A stretch of 28,915 nt of DNA. Origin: an uncultured Collinsella sp. Its GTDB lineage: Bacteria > Actinomycetota > Coriobacteriia > Coriobacteriales > Coriobacteriaceae. The notes beneath the pieces were generated by a model. It made no database searches and was not told the DNA's origin. It worked only from the letters and a program-made list of their open reading frames with translations. Positions 13,939 through 21,167 of the stretch are shown piece by piece. The position numbers were made by a program, and so were the translations under genes. The first letter of the stretch is position 1. Each line of letters begins with the position of its first letter. The DNA lies in the NCBI GenBank assembly GCA_958354105.1, contig CATWVA010000024.1, positions 1 to 28,915 on the forward strand, written 5' to 3'.

Positions 13939-13978
13939 ATAATACGATGCAACCTTGGGGGCTGTCAACGAAAACCTC
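13939..13978 (-). promoter_or_regulatory. Promoter of the tRNA-tuf operon
   Basis: Minus-strand TTGACA (13963-13968), an 18-bp spacer and TATTAT (13939-13944), about 63 bp before tRNA-Tyr. The plus-strand block gctgtcaacgaaaacctc (13961-13978) is identical to that of the rpmG promoter, suggesting a shared control of these growth-related units. Confidence 0.85.
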
Positions 13979-13984
13979 TAGATA

Positions 13985-14306
13985 CACGGTGCCGGGCGTA
14001 TCTATATACCTTTGACCTGCGGTTTTGTTGAGTTTGGATATGAAGAACGGTGAATTTCGCTACGCTGGTGACATTTCCCGAGGGAACACTTTGTCGTAGT
14101 GGAGTACGCTGGCTGGAACGAACTTCGATAACGACCCTCTTGCACTATTACATAGGTTGCAATCGGGCTTCCACGGCACAATCGAGCGTGGATTTTCTCC
14201 CGTTTGACATCGAGCGTGGATAATCTCCCACTTTTGGCGTGTTTCTGAGGCCAAAGTGGCAGATTATCCACGCTCATTCTCTAGGCGGGAGAACTATAGA
14301 GCCGAA
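13985..14306. repeat. Non-coding gap with GAGCGTGGAT repeat units and a large hairpin
   Basis: 13985-14180 shows no signal I recognise. From 14183 the motif cgagcgtggat occurs at 14183 and 14211. The second copy starts a near-perfect hairpin: 14212-14238 pairs with 14250-14275 (about 26 bp, one mismatch, one extra T). The segment attatccacgctcattctc (from 14263) and the following gcgggaga recur in the same orientation at about 18311, on the other side of the sugar cassette. A 91-codon minus-strand frame over this repeat is not considered a gene. Confidence 0.65.
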
Positions 14307-15179
14307 CTACTCGGGCCAGGCCAAAGTAGACCCATAGAGCGGCTCCCCCTTGGTGCAGGGGTAGCGACTCAAGTAACACGACGATAGCAAGTCGAAGAAA
14401 TAAGTCATGGCATATTTCGAATAAACGCCGAGTCGGTCAATTCCGTTTCCCGCATTACCAAGACGATATACACGGTCAAAAGACCTCGATTTGTCATCGT
14501 TGCTAAACGCAGTAATTAGAATCTTCCTGCCCGAACGGCAATCAAGATACTCACGTGCCTGTGACGCAAATAGCCCGGAGACCGATACGAGAATTATCAA
14601 TGACTGCGAAACGTCTCCCATGTTTTTCAATTCCGCGACGTTAGCCCCAGCAACTATGCGAACTATCTTGCCCGCATAAAACATTTCCTGCTGAAATCGT
14701 ACGAGATTGGCGCTCACATTATTGGTGCACCAGATTTCAACGTTTTTATGGCCATCAATTTCGTCGGCAAGGTGCTTAATAGCGATATCGGACACGCCGC
14801 TTTCAACCTCAGCGAACATCTCGATCATGCGAACGTCGAGCTCTGCCCTGTACTCCTCGTAGCCAAATTCCTCCTCTCGATGGCTTAAGTCGCTTGGAAA
14901 GACTGATTGAGTAAATGATTCTTTCAAATCGCTAAGAGACTGGTAGCCCAATCGATTGCAGAAACGACGAACAGCGGAACGGGTCACGAATGCATCGCGG
15001 GTTATTGCGGCAACATTGATTTCGCTCGAACGCCTAATGTGAGCGATGAGATATCGAGCGATGGCGGCATCGTTTGACCCAAACTCGCTGTTGATGATTG
15101 AGCTAATGCGATTGAGCACATCGAAGTCATTGATATTCACGTGATCCCTCTTTCCGCTCTCCTCGAAATCATGGTTCAT
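14307..15179 (-). CDS. RpiR/MurR-family regulator with SIS domain
   Basis: Transcriptional regulator of 290 aa. The N-terminal HTH (about 20-100) contains SEINVAAITRDAFVTRSAVRRFCNRLG, the RpiR-type recognition region. The SIS phosphosugar-binding domain (about 130-270) contains VEIWCTNNVSANLVRFQQE and LIILVSVSGLFASQAREYL. Such proteins sense phosphosugars. It is divergent from the phospho-glycosidase and PTS genes with a 112-bp gap, so it probably controls that operon in response to the sugar phosphate. Codon use is less GC-biased than in the neighbouring core genes. Confidence 0.87.
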   Translation of the reverse strand: MNHDFEESGKRDHVNINDFDVLNRISSIINSEFGSNDAAIARYLIAHIRRSSEINVAAITRDAFVTRSAVRRFCNRLGYQSLSDLKESFTQSVFPSDLSHREEEFGYEEYRAELDVRMIEMFAEVESGVSDIAIKHLADEIDGHKNVEIWCTNNVSANLVRFQQEMFYAGKIVRIVAGANVAELKNMGDVSQSLIILVSVSGLFASQAREYLDCRSGRKILITAFSNDDKSRSFDRVYRLGNAGNGIDRLGVYSKYAMTYFFDLLSSCYLSRYPCTKGEPLYGSTLAWPE

Positions 15180-15182
15180 TTA

Positions 15183-15220
15183 TTGAATCAAACAGCTTTG
15201 GTCGTTCTCCTATGATTCAA
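15183..15220. promoter_or_regulatory. Probable operator of the sugar cassette
   Basis: TTGAATCA (15183-15190) and TGATTCAA (15213-15220) form a perfect inverted repeat separated by 22 bp, centred between the divergent regulator and glycosidase genes. The half-site spacing of 30 bp is about three helical turns. Likely target of the RpiR-type protein. Confidence 0.55.
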
Positions 15221-15291
15221 ATCAGTTGACGTCATCTTAATCGTAATTCCGCCACACGTATCCACCGTGTTGAATGATGGAAAGGGGATTC

Positions 15292-16710
15292 ATGGACAAC
15301 GTGAACAACATGCCGTTTCTCTGGGGTTCCGCCACGGCGTCTTATCAGTGCGAGGGTGCCTGGAACGAAGACGGCAAAGGCCTTGGCGAGTGGGATTTCT
15401 TTAGCCACACAAGCAATAAGAACATCAACCATGTTGACGGTGATGTATCTTGCGACTTCTACCATCGCTATGAAGAAGATATCCGCATGATGAAAGAAGG
15501 CGGACAAAACACTTATCGCTTCTCTCTTTCATGGAGTCGAATCATCCCCACGGGTATCGGCGAAGTGAATGAAGAGGGTATCGATTTTTATAATCGGGTC
15601 ATTGATTGTTGCCTCGAAAATGGCATAGAGCCCAACGTTACGCTGTTCCATTACGATCTACCATTCACGCTTGCTTGCAAAGGCGGATGGCTGAACAACG
15701 ACATGGCAGAGTGGTTCTGCAAATACGCCAAGATTTGCTTTGAGCGCTTTGGAGACCGCGTCAAAATCTGGGCTACCGTTAACGAGCCGCATTTCTACAG
15801 CTACTGCGTAAACATGTTGGGCAACTATCCCCCCAATCGATCGCTCGACGTTCAGTCGTACATGCAGTTTCAGTACAACCTGATGCGCGCGAGCGCACTC
15901 GCAGTCCGAACATATCGTCAAATGGGCTACGACGGCATCATCGGCGCCGTCCACGATGGCGGCGTTGTCGAACTCGACCCGGCAACCGAGCACCCTGATG
16001 ACGTATTTCGATACGCAGACTTTTTCGCCAATCGCATGATTCTGGCACCAGCGCTTCAGGGTCAACTGCCGCCAGAAATGGACGAAATCCTTGAAAAACT
16101 TGGCGTCTCGCTCTATCGATCCCCAAATGACGTAGAAGAATTCAGAGACGGTAAAGTCGATTTTATTGGACTCAACGTGTATTGCCGAGAGTATGTAACC
16201 GACTGGCACGGTGGAGAGCTTGCCGTTTCGGCGAACAATAAGGGCGGTTCGAGCAAAAAGGTCGAAGGAAAATGCATTGCGCCCTTGTTTGAAAGCGCCC
16301 GCGACAGCAATGTTCCCCGCAATAAATGGGGCCGCGAAATACTCCCAGGTTGCATGTATTCAACCATCATGGATGTCCACGAGCGCTATGACGCGCCCCG
16401 CATCTTTATTACGGAAAACGGACATGGCGCCTATGAGCAACCAGACGCAGACGGAATGATCCACGATGATGACCGCATCGAGCTTCTGGGCCAGTTCATC
16501 GAGCACATGATGAGGGCTAAGCGCGACGGCGCGCGCGTTGAGGGCTACTACCTCTGGTCGACGATGGATCTGTATAGCTGGATCAACGGCTACGAAAAAC
16601 GATACGGACTTGTCCATATCGACTTCGAGAACAATCTGGAGCGCACCCCCAAAAAGAGCTGGTATTGGTACCGAGACCTTATCTCGAAGTATCAGGAGCA
16701 GGAAGGTTAG
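15292..16710 (+). CDS. GH1 6-phospho-beta-galactosidase/glucosidase
   Basis: Cytosolic hydrolase of 472 aa that splits PTS-imported 6-phospho-beta-glycosides. The acid/base Glu165 lies in VNEPH and the nucleophile Glu375 in TENGHG. The phosphate-binding set Ser429, Lys436 and Tyr438 is present in SWINGYEKRYG. Trp430 occupies the place of Trp429 of lactococcal LacG, a residue linked to 6-phospho-galactoside recognition; 6-phospho-glucosidases usually have another residue there. Substrate thus remains open between the two. ATG 15292 follows AAAGGGG; an in-frame ATG 18 bp earlier lacks a site. The PTS gene starts 9 bp downstream. Confidence 0.9.
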   Translation: MDNVNNMPFLWGSATASYQCEGAWNEDGKGLGEWDFFSHTSNKNINHVDGDVSCDFYHRYEEDIRMMKEGGQNTYRFSLSWSRIIPTGIGEVNEEGIDFYNRVIDCCLENGIEPNVTLFHYDLPFTLACKGGWLNNDMAEWFCKYAKICFERFGDRVKIWATVNEPHFYSYCVNMLGNYPPNRSLDVQSYMQFQYNLMRASALAVRTYRQMGYDGIIGAVHDGGVVELDPATEHPDDVFRYADFFANRMILAPALQGQLPPEMDEILEKLGVSLYRSPNDVEEFRDGKVDFIGLNVYCREYVTDWHGGELAVSANNKGGSSKKVEGKCIAPLFESARDSNVPRNKWGREILPGCMYSTIMDVHERYDAPRIFITENGHGAYEQPDADGMIHDDDRIELLGQFIEHMMRAKRDGARVEGYYLWSTMDLYSWINGYEKRYGLVHIDFENNLERTPKKSWYWYRDLISKYQEQEG

Positions 16711-16719
16711 GAGAAAGAG

Positions 16720-18120
16720 ATGAAATATCAGGCAATGTCCGAAACAGTCCTAAAGGCTGTTGGCGGCAAAGAGAACATTACATCGGTAACTCATTGTGCG
16801 ACGCGCCTTCGCATCGACGCACGAGACACCTCGATCATCGATCTCCAGCTCGCCAAATCGGCCGATCAGGCGCTCGGGGCAGTAGTCAGCGGTGGCCAGC
16901 TTCAGGTGATCATCGGCCCCAACGTCACCGAGGCTTACAACGACTTCCTCGACTTCGCGGGAATCGAAGTCGGCGGTGGCACGGTTGCCGACGATGCCCA
17001 AACCGCCAAAGACCTTGCAGAAGGCATTAAAAGCGGTAACACCGCCATGGGCTTGATTGAGAAATTCGGGAACGTCTCTGCACAGGTATTCATGCCCATC
17101 GTCCCGGCGCTCATCGTTGGCGGACTCATTCTTTCGATCAAGAATCTCCTGGTCAATTATTGCGGATTGAGCACCGATAGCGGAACCGCCCAGGTCCTGT
17201 TGGCGATCTTTAGCGCTTCGTTTAGCTTCTTACCCGTTTATCTTGGTTATCAGCTCGCGGCCGTCATGAAGATGCAGCCCATCATGGGCGCATTGCTGGG
17301 CGCGATCATGATCAGCTCGTCCATTAGCGGTGCCGAGGGTCTCGACTTTCTTGGTATTCCCATCCCGACGAACGACTATTCGAGTACGGTAGTGCCCATC
17401 GTACTGGGCGTTGTATTCATGTACTTTGTCGACCGCGGCCTTCAGAAGATCATTCCCGACGTTACCAAACTGTTCTTGAAGCCGCTGCTCACCATGATCA
17501 TCGTCGTGCCCGTCGAGCTTATTATCCTTGGCCCCGCCGGCAGCATGATGGGCTACGCGCTGAGCGATGCCGTCACGTGGCTTATGGACAACGTGGCATT
17601 TATCGCTACTCCGATCCTGGCAGCCCTTAACCCCTATTTCGTCATGCTCGGTCTCGATAAGGCTTACATCGCAATCGAAGTTACGAGCCTGGCGCAGCTC
17701 GGTTGGGCACCCATTATCTTTGGATTCATCTCAAACCTCTGCATTGGCGGCACGAGCCTCGCCCTGGCAACTGCCATGAAGGGAAGCAAAGAGAAGAGGG
17801 GTATGGTCACCACGGTTGCCGTCACCGCACTCTGTGGCGTAACCGAGCCCGCGTTCTACGGTTGCCTCATCGAGCGTCCCCGCCTGCTTGTCGGCACGGC
17901 AATCGGCGCGCTCTGCGCTGGACTCCCTGCAGGCATCTTTGTTCTGAAAGAGTATGTTGCGGGAGCATGCCCCGGCCTTCTTTCGGCACTCATCTTTATC
18001 GCTCCCGATGGGTCCATGGGTAACTTCGTGCTGGCATGCGTTGTCGCCATCATCGCCATCGTCGTCTCCTTCATCGCTGCACGCGTGATCATCAAGAAGA
18101 ACCCCAGCTATATTGAGTAG
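16720..18120 (+). CDS. PTS transporter subunit EIIBC (beta-glucoside/sucrose type)
   Basis: Sugar-importing phosphotransferase permease, 466 aa. The EIIB domain (about 1-90) has the phosphorylated Cys26 in THCATRLRID. The EIIC domain (about 108-460) has eight to ten membrane segments and the substrate-loop motif GVTEPAFYG (about 381-389). There is no EIIA domain, so phosphate must come from an EIIA encoded elsewhere. GGAG in the 9-bp gap after the glycosidase gene serves as ribosome site. Together with GH1 it forms a two-gene import-and-cleave operon under the divergent RpiR regulator. Confidence 0.92.
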   Translation: MKYQAMSETVLKAVGGKENITSVTHCATRLRIDARDTSIIDLQLAKSADQALGAVVSGGQLQVIIGPNVTEAYNDFLDFAGIEVGGGTVADDAQTAKDLAEGIKSGNTAMGLIEKFGNVSAQVFMPIVPALIVGGLILSIKNLLVNYCGLSTDSGTAQVLLAIFSASFSFLPVYLGYQLAAVMKMQPIMGALLGAIMISSSISGAEGLDFLGIPIPTNDYSSTVVPIVLGVVFMYFVDRGLQKIIPDVTKLFLKPLLTMIIVVPVELIILGPAGSMMGYALSDAVTWLMDNVAFIATPILAALNPYFVMLGLDKAYIAIEVTSLAQLGWAPIIFGFISNLCIGGTSLALATAMKGSKEKRGMVTTVAVTALCGVTEPAFYGCLIERPRLLVGTAIGALCAGLPAGIFVLKEYVAGACPGLLSALIFIAPDGSMGNFVLACVVAIIAIVVSFIAARVIIKKNPSYIE

Positions 18121-18223
18121 ATGCCCGCTGTTTGCATTGGGGACATCCTCGGCAGACCATTAGCAAGAACCCAAGAAGTTCCTTAGGAGCTCGATTAATC
18201 CATTCGGATTCCTGAGGCACAAA

Positions 18224-18262
18224 CGGCCCCGATTCCACAATGAAATCGGGGTCGTTGTTTCT
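18224..18262 (+). terminator. Terminator of the sugar operon
   Basis: AACGGCCCCGATT (18224-18236) pairs with AATCGGGGTCGTT (18246-18258), with one G-U pair and a 9-nt loop, followed by GTTTCT. It lies 103 bp after the PTS stop codon. Confidence 0.75.
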
Positions 18263-18308
18263 AAAGCCGTCGATAGACAATCGGTGTTTACCTTAGCTCC
18301 CTATCCAA

Positions 18309-18403
18309 GTTAATTATCCACGCTCGTTCTCCGGTCGGGAGATTTTCTTCGCTCGCGTATCCAGAAATCCACGCTCGAGCAGGACATCCAGATCCGCGCT
18401 CGC
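18309..18403. repeat. Degenerate repeats of the ATCCACGCTCG type
   Basis: attatccacgctcgttctcc followed by cgggaga is a direct-orientation copy of the segment at 14263-14292 (four mismatches over 30 nt). Further degenerate units (aatccacgctcgagc, gatccgcgctcgccc) follow at about 18366 and 18391. They bracket the sugar cassette on its right side. Confidence 0.6.
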
Positions 18404-18412
18404 CCTTGTCTC

Positions 18413-18459
18413 GATCTGTAACAGCAAGAGGCCTATTCCGCTTCTAGATGTTACAGATC
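18413..18459. repeat. 47-nt inverted-repeat element, copy 1
   Basis: gatctgtaaca and tgttacagatc form the outer arms of an imperfect palindrome of 47 nt; inner bases extend the pairing. A second element with the same arms and the same total length starts 80 bp downstream. Function unknown. Confidence 0.65.
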
Positions 18460-18492
18460 AAGATATTCCTAAAACACCCTAAGTTTCATCTC

Positions 18493-18539
18493 AATCTGTA
18501 ACAGTTAGATGCCGAATATCGGTCTTGGTGTTACAGATT
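18493..18539. repeat. 47-nt inverted-repeat element, copy 2
   Basis: aatctgtaaca and tgttacagatt are the outer arms. The inner sequence differs from copy 1 but still pairs (TTAGATGCCGA side with TCGGTCTTGG side), indicating that the fold rather than the inner sequence is kept. Confidence 0.65.
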
Positions 18540-18613
18540 TAGACAAACTGGAGGACGAGACAAACCAAAAACGGGATGGGCGCTAACCCGATGGCGCACC
18601 ACCTAAATAGAAA

Positions 18614-18644
18614 CGGGCTCTGTCCCATATAGAGACAGAGCCCG
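18614..18644 (-). terminator. Terminator of the original tRNA-Thr(TGT) gene
   Basis: CGGGCTCTGTC (18614-18624) pairs with GACAGAGCCCG (18634-18644). Read on the minus strand it is followed by TTTCTATTT. It lies 10 bp beyond the 3' end of the tRNA fragment, where a tRNA terminator is expected. Confidence 0.7.
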
Positions 18645-18653
18645 AAACTCTCA

Positions 18654-18696
18654 TGGAGCCAGTGACAGGAATCGAACCTGCAACCCACTGATTACA
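18654..18696 (-). pseudogene. 3' fragment of tRNA-Thr (TGT): element attachment site
   Basis: The minus strand reads TGTAATCAGTGG, then the T-arm GCAGGTTCGATTCCTGTC, and ends ACTGGCTCCA. This equals the 3' half of a tRNA-Thr with anticodon TGT, from the anticodon loop to CCA. The 5' half is absent: the adjoining sequence to the right does not fold as a tRNA. A tyrosine integrase gene begins 155 bp away. This is the usual picture of an att site created by insertion into the tRNA anticodon loop; an intact copy should stand at the far end of the element, outside the window. Confidence 0.8.
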
Positions 18697-18809
18697 TCGG
18701 TGCCCTTATCGTTTATTAGCGTTCATCTGCGACTATGCCGACCGTGACCTCGCGTTTTTCTTTCATTTTCCGCCTATAGTCTCACTTGAGACGTCTCCGA
18801 AACAGTCAA

Positions 18810-18840
18810 ATTGCACAGTCATTGCACACGTGATTGCACA
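18810..18840 (+). promoter_or_regulatory. Three ATTGCACA direct repeats before the integrase
   Basis: attgcaca occurs at 18810-18817, 18821-18828 and 18833-18840, one helical turn apart (11 and 12 bp), immediately before the integrase ribosome site. This phased layout is typical of binding sites for a recombination or repressor protein. Confidence 0.5.
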
Positions 18841-18850
18841 CGGAGGAACA

Positions 18851-20077
18851 ATGGAAGAGAAATACGCTACCTCATCTATATATAAGTACATGAGCGACCG
18901 CTGGCGCGCGCAGTTCCCCTACTTCGAGGATGGAACCTGGCGCAAGAAGACCCAACTTCTTGAGCATCGAGGCCGCGATAAAGGTCGAAGCCATAAACAT
19001 CGTGATGCTGCAATGGTGGAAGCCGAGGCCATCCGCGCTCACCTGAATGCAGAAGCGGAAGCCAAGGCAATGAAACCAACGAGCTCGATTTCAGTCGCCG
19101 AACTAGTGTCTAGCTATATAACAATGGAGTGCGCCGACATCGCACGTTCAACCGCAACCGGCTATTCAGGCATGCTCCGCCGAAACATCGAACCTTATAT
19201 TGGCAGCATCCCCCTAGAGGATCTGACTGAAGAAGACGTTCAGGAATGGGTCAGCGTAATGGCAAAGAAGCATGCGAGATCAACTGCATGCAATTCCCTT
19301 AGGCTGTTGAGGGGCTCATTGAAATACGGGCTAAGGAAAAAGCTAGTCTCGGAAAATGTTGCCGCATGGGCCAAGGTTCCCAAGAACGAGGATGCCAACT
19401 ACGGACGACCGAATTCACTTACCGGAAGGGAAAGAGCGCGCGTCCTAAACACCCTCAACGCATCCATAGATGTCCCGGCAATTCTAGCCGCGAAAATCGC
19501 CCTGTATACAGGACTCCGTCGAGGTGAACTTTGCGCCCTGAAATGGAAATGTGTCGACTTTTCCCATTCCTCGATTCGCGTGGAAGCCGCAATCGGGCAC
19601 ACCGACACCGAGTTCTACATCAAAGGTCCCAAAAGCGTCAGCAGTAGACGGACAATTCCGAATTGCCCGGAGGACCTCATGCACGATCTAGCCGCGCGCA
19701 AGCGAGACATGGAAGAAGAATGCACCAGGCTTGGGACTGAATTCAGCGGGGAGATGTTCGTGCTGGGCTTTCCCGACGGTTCGTTCCTCAAGCCGCCTAG
19801 GGTCAATGACGCGTGGCGTGCGCTCTCTAAGGCGCTGAACCTTCATGGAGTATTAAATAGGAACACGGTGACCTTCCATGACCTAAGGCACAGCTTCGCA
19901 ACATACGCTGTCGCCAACGGCGTAGACCCAAGAACGCTCGCAAGCCTGATGGGTCACTCCAAAGCCTCCATGACCCTAGATAGATACGCCAGCGCCGACC
20001 CGAAGGCAACTGCATCGGCAATGGACGCCCTAGGGCGCCTTTATAAGAGCGCCTCACAGTATCCAAAAGCTGGATAG
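18851..20077 (+). CDS. int: Tyrosine-type site-specific integrase
   Basis: Recombinase of 408 aa that should insert and excise the element at tRNA-Thr. An arm-type DNA-binding N terminus (about 1-65) is followed by a SAM-like core-binding domain (about 75-160). The catalytic domain (about 185-390) shows Arg223 in TGLRRGE, His343 and Arg346 in HDLRH, His369 in GHSKA, and the nucleophile Tyr379 in LDRYA. All catalytic residues are present, so it should be active. GGAGG (18842-18846) precedes ATG 18851; an in-frame GTG at 18830 lies within the operator-like repeats. The attachment site is 155 bp upstream. Confidence 0.94.
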   Translation: MEEKYATSSIYKYMSDRWRAQFPYFEDGTWRKKTQLLEHRGRDKGRSHKHRDAAMVEAEAIRAHLNAEAEAKAMKPTSSISVAELVSSYITMECADIARSTATGYSGMLRRNIEPYIGSIPLEDLTEEDVQEWVSVMAKKHARSTACNSLRLLRGSLKYGLRKKLVSENVAAWAKVPKNEDANYGRPNSLTGRERARVLNTLNASIDVPAILAAKIALYTGLRRGELCALKWKCVDFSHSSIRVEAAIGHTDTEFYIKGPKSVSSRRTIPNCPEDLMHDLAARKRDMEEECTRLGTEFSGEMFVLGFPDGSFLKPPRVNDAWRALSKALNLHGVLNRNTVTFHDLRHSFATYAVANGVDPRTLASLMGHSKASMTLDRYASADPKATASAMDALGRLYKSASQYPKAG

Positions 20078-20251
20078 GACCCAATCGAAGACCGCGATAC
20101 CGCATCGTGGCCTTTCCTATACCTTTCCGTAGTAAGTCATTTCAGTCCATCGGGTCCGTATCGTCCGCCATGACCGCGTTTTTGAATCCGTCACCCAAGA
20201 CGCTCCAGACTAGACCTCAAAGAGACAGCAGCAGACAGAAAGGAGGTCGAA

Positions 20252-20458
20252 ATGGAAGTTGAGAGCAAACGCATCACTCTTGATGCTTTTCGCACGATGC
20301 CAGACATCGTTGACCCGATGCCTGTCGCCCACCTGCTCGGTATCAGTGACCGCTCCGTCTACAGACTCTGCCAGAACGGAACATTCAAAGCCGTGAAGTG
20401 CGGAAAGCTGTGGCGCATCAATCGCGACAGCGTTCTTAGCTACATCGGCGTCAACTGA
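20252..20458 (+). CDS. Excisionase-like MerR/HTH_17 DNA-binding protein
   Basis: Small basic protein of 68 aa. The pattern PMPVAHLLGISDRSVYRLCQ then NGTFKAVKCGKLWRINRDS is the helix-turn-helix plus wing of the excisionase/HTH_17 family. AGGAGG (20241-20246) precedes ATG 20252. It follows the integrase by 174 bp, in which I see no other gene. The likely job is to bend DNA and direct Int towards excision. Confidence 0.78.
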   Translation: MEVESKRITLDAFRTMPDIVDPMPVAHLLGISDRSVYRLCQNGTFKAVKCGKLWRINRDSVLSYIGVN

Positions 20459-20501
20459 ATGTAGCGAGCGCCGGCTAAGACCAACTGAGCTCGGAGCAAA
20501 C

Positions 20502-20660
20502 ATGGGTATTAACAAATTCAACGCCGGACCCATTGAAATAATTGCAGAGTTGATTGATTTCGATGCCGTCCGAATCAAAAACGAGCTCATCGCATATACG
20601 CCCTTGCCGGCGGCTAAAGCGCCAAAAGGCTATCCGATTACGTACACGGAAGACGAATAG
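20502..20660 (+). CDS. Hypothetical 52-aa protein
   Basis: Short ORF starting MGINKFNAGPIEIIAELI and ending YPITYTEDE. GGAG (20493-20496) is 5 nt before ATG 20502, and a strong terminator follows six nt after the stop. I do not recognise the family. The position between the excisionase-like gene and the mobilization genes suggests an element accessory protein. Confidence 0.55.
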   Translation: MGINKFNAGPIEIIAELIDFDAVRIKNELIAYTPLPAAKAPKGYPITYTEDE

Positions 20661-20665
20661 ACACC

Positions 20666-20692
20666 ACAGGGGGCCAAACGGCCCCCTGTTTT
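20666..20692 (+). terminator. Terminator before the mobilization operon
   Basis: ACAGGGGGCC (20666-20675) pairs perfectly with GGCCCCCTGT (20680-20689), has a 4-nt loop and runs into a T tract. It separates the integration genes from mobC. Confidence 0.88.
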
Positions 20693-20705
20693 ATGAGGAG
20701 ACCCT

Positions 20706-21167
20706 ATGGCCGAAACCAAAACCATCAGCGTAAAAATCGACCACAAGCTCTACATCGCCCTCAAGACGCGGGCGGAGCTCGACAACTCCAACGTCAGCGA
20801 CGAGATCCGCTCGCTTCTGCGCTCGGCGCTCGCCGCGGAGGGGCTCGACCTCTACGGCAACGAGGTCGCGGGCTTCATCCGCGGCGTCGTCGACGCGCGG
20901 ATGGACGTCGCCGCGCTCGACATCGAGCGCAAGCTCGACGCCACCGAGGACCGCATCGCCGCGGTCCTCTCGCGCCCCATGACCGCCGCCATCATGGCGG
21001 GCCTCATGTCGGCCGACGTCCTCAAGGCCTCATACGCCTCGCTCGACGACGTCCCCGTCGCGGAAATCTGGAAGAACTACCTCGCGCAGGCCGGCGAGCT
21101 CAGCCGCGCCGGCCTCGGCCGCATCGACGAGGTGAAGCTCCACGCGCGCGAGCGCGCCGATGGCTAG
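20706..21167 (+). CDS. MobC-like mobilization accessory protein
   Basis: Protein of 153 aa. The N-terminal part (KTISVKIDHKLYIALKTRAELDNSNVSDEIRSLLRSAL) fits a ribbon-helix-helix DNA-binding domain, as found in relaxosome accessory proteins. The rest is helical. GAGGAG (20695-20700) precedes ATG 20706. The end overlaps the relaxase start by 8 bp, so translation is coupled. It probably binds oriT and recruits the relaxase. Confidence 0.72.
   Translation: MAETKTISVKIDHKLYIALKTRAELDNSNVSDEIRSLLRSALAAEGLDLYGNEVAGFIRGVVDARMDVAALDIERKLDATEDRIAAVLSRPMTAAIMAGLMSADVLKASYASLDDVPVAEIWKNYLAQAGELSRAGLGRIDEVKLHARERADG

Noticed and set aside
14002..14277. 91-codon minus-strand frame
   Set aside because: It spans the hairpin and repeat units, has no ribosome site and no protein-like pattern.
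14262..18320. TTATCCACG sites resembling DnaA boxes
   Set aside because: One mismatch from TTATCCACA and part of a longer repeat; only a few copies, no AT-rich unwinding region and no replication genes nearby.
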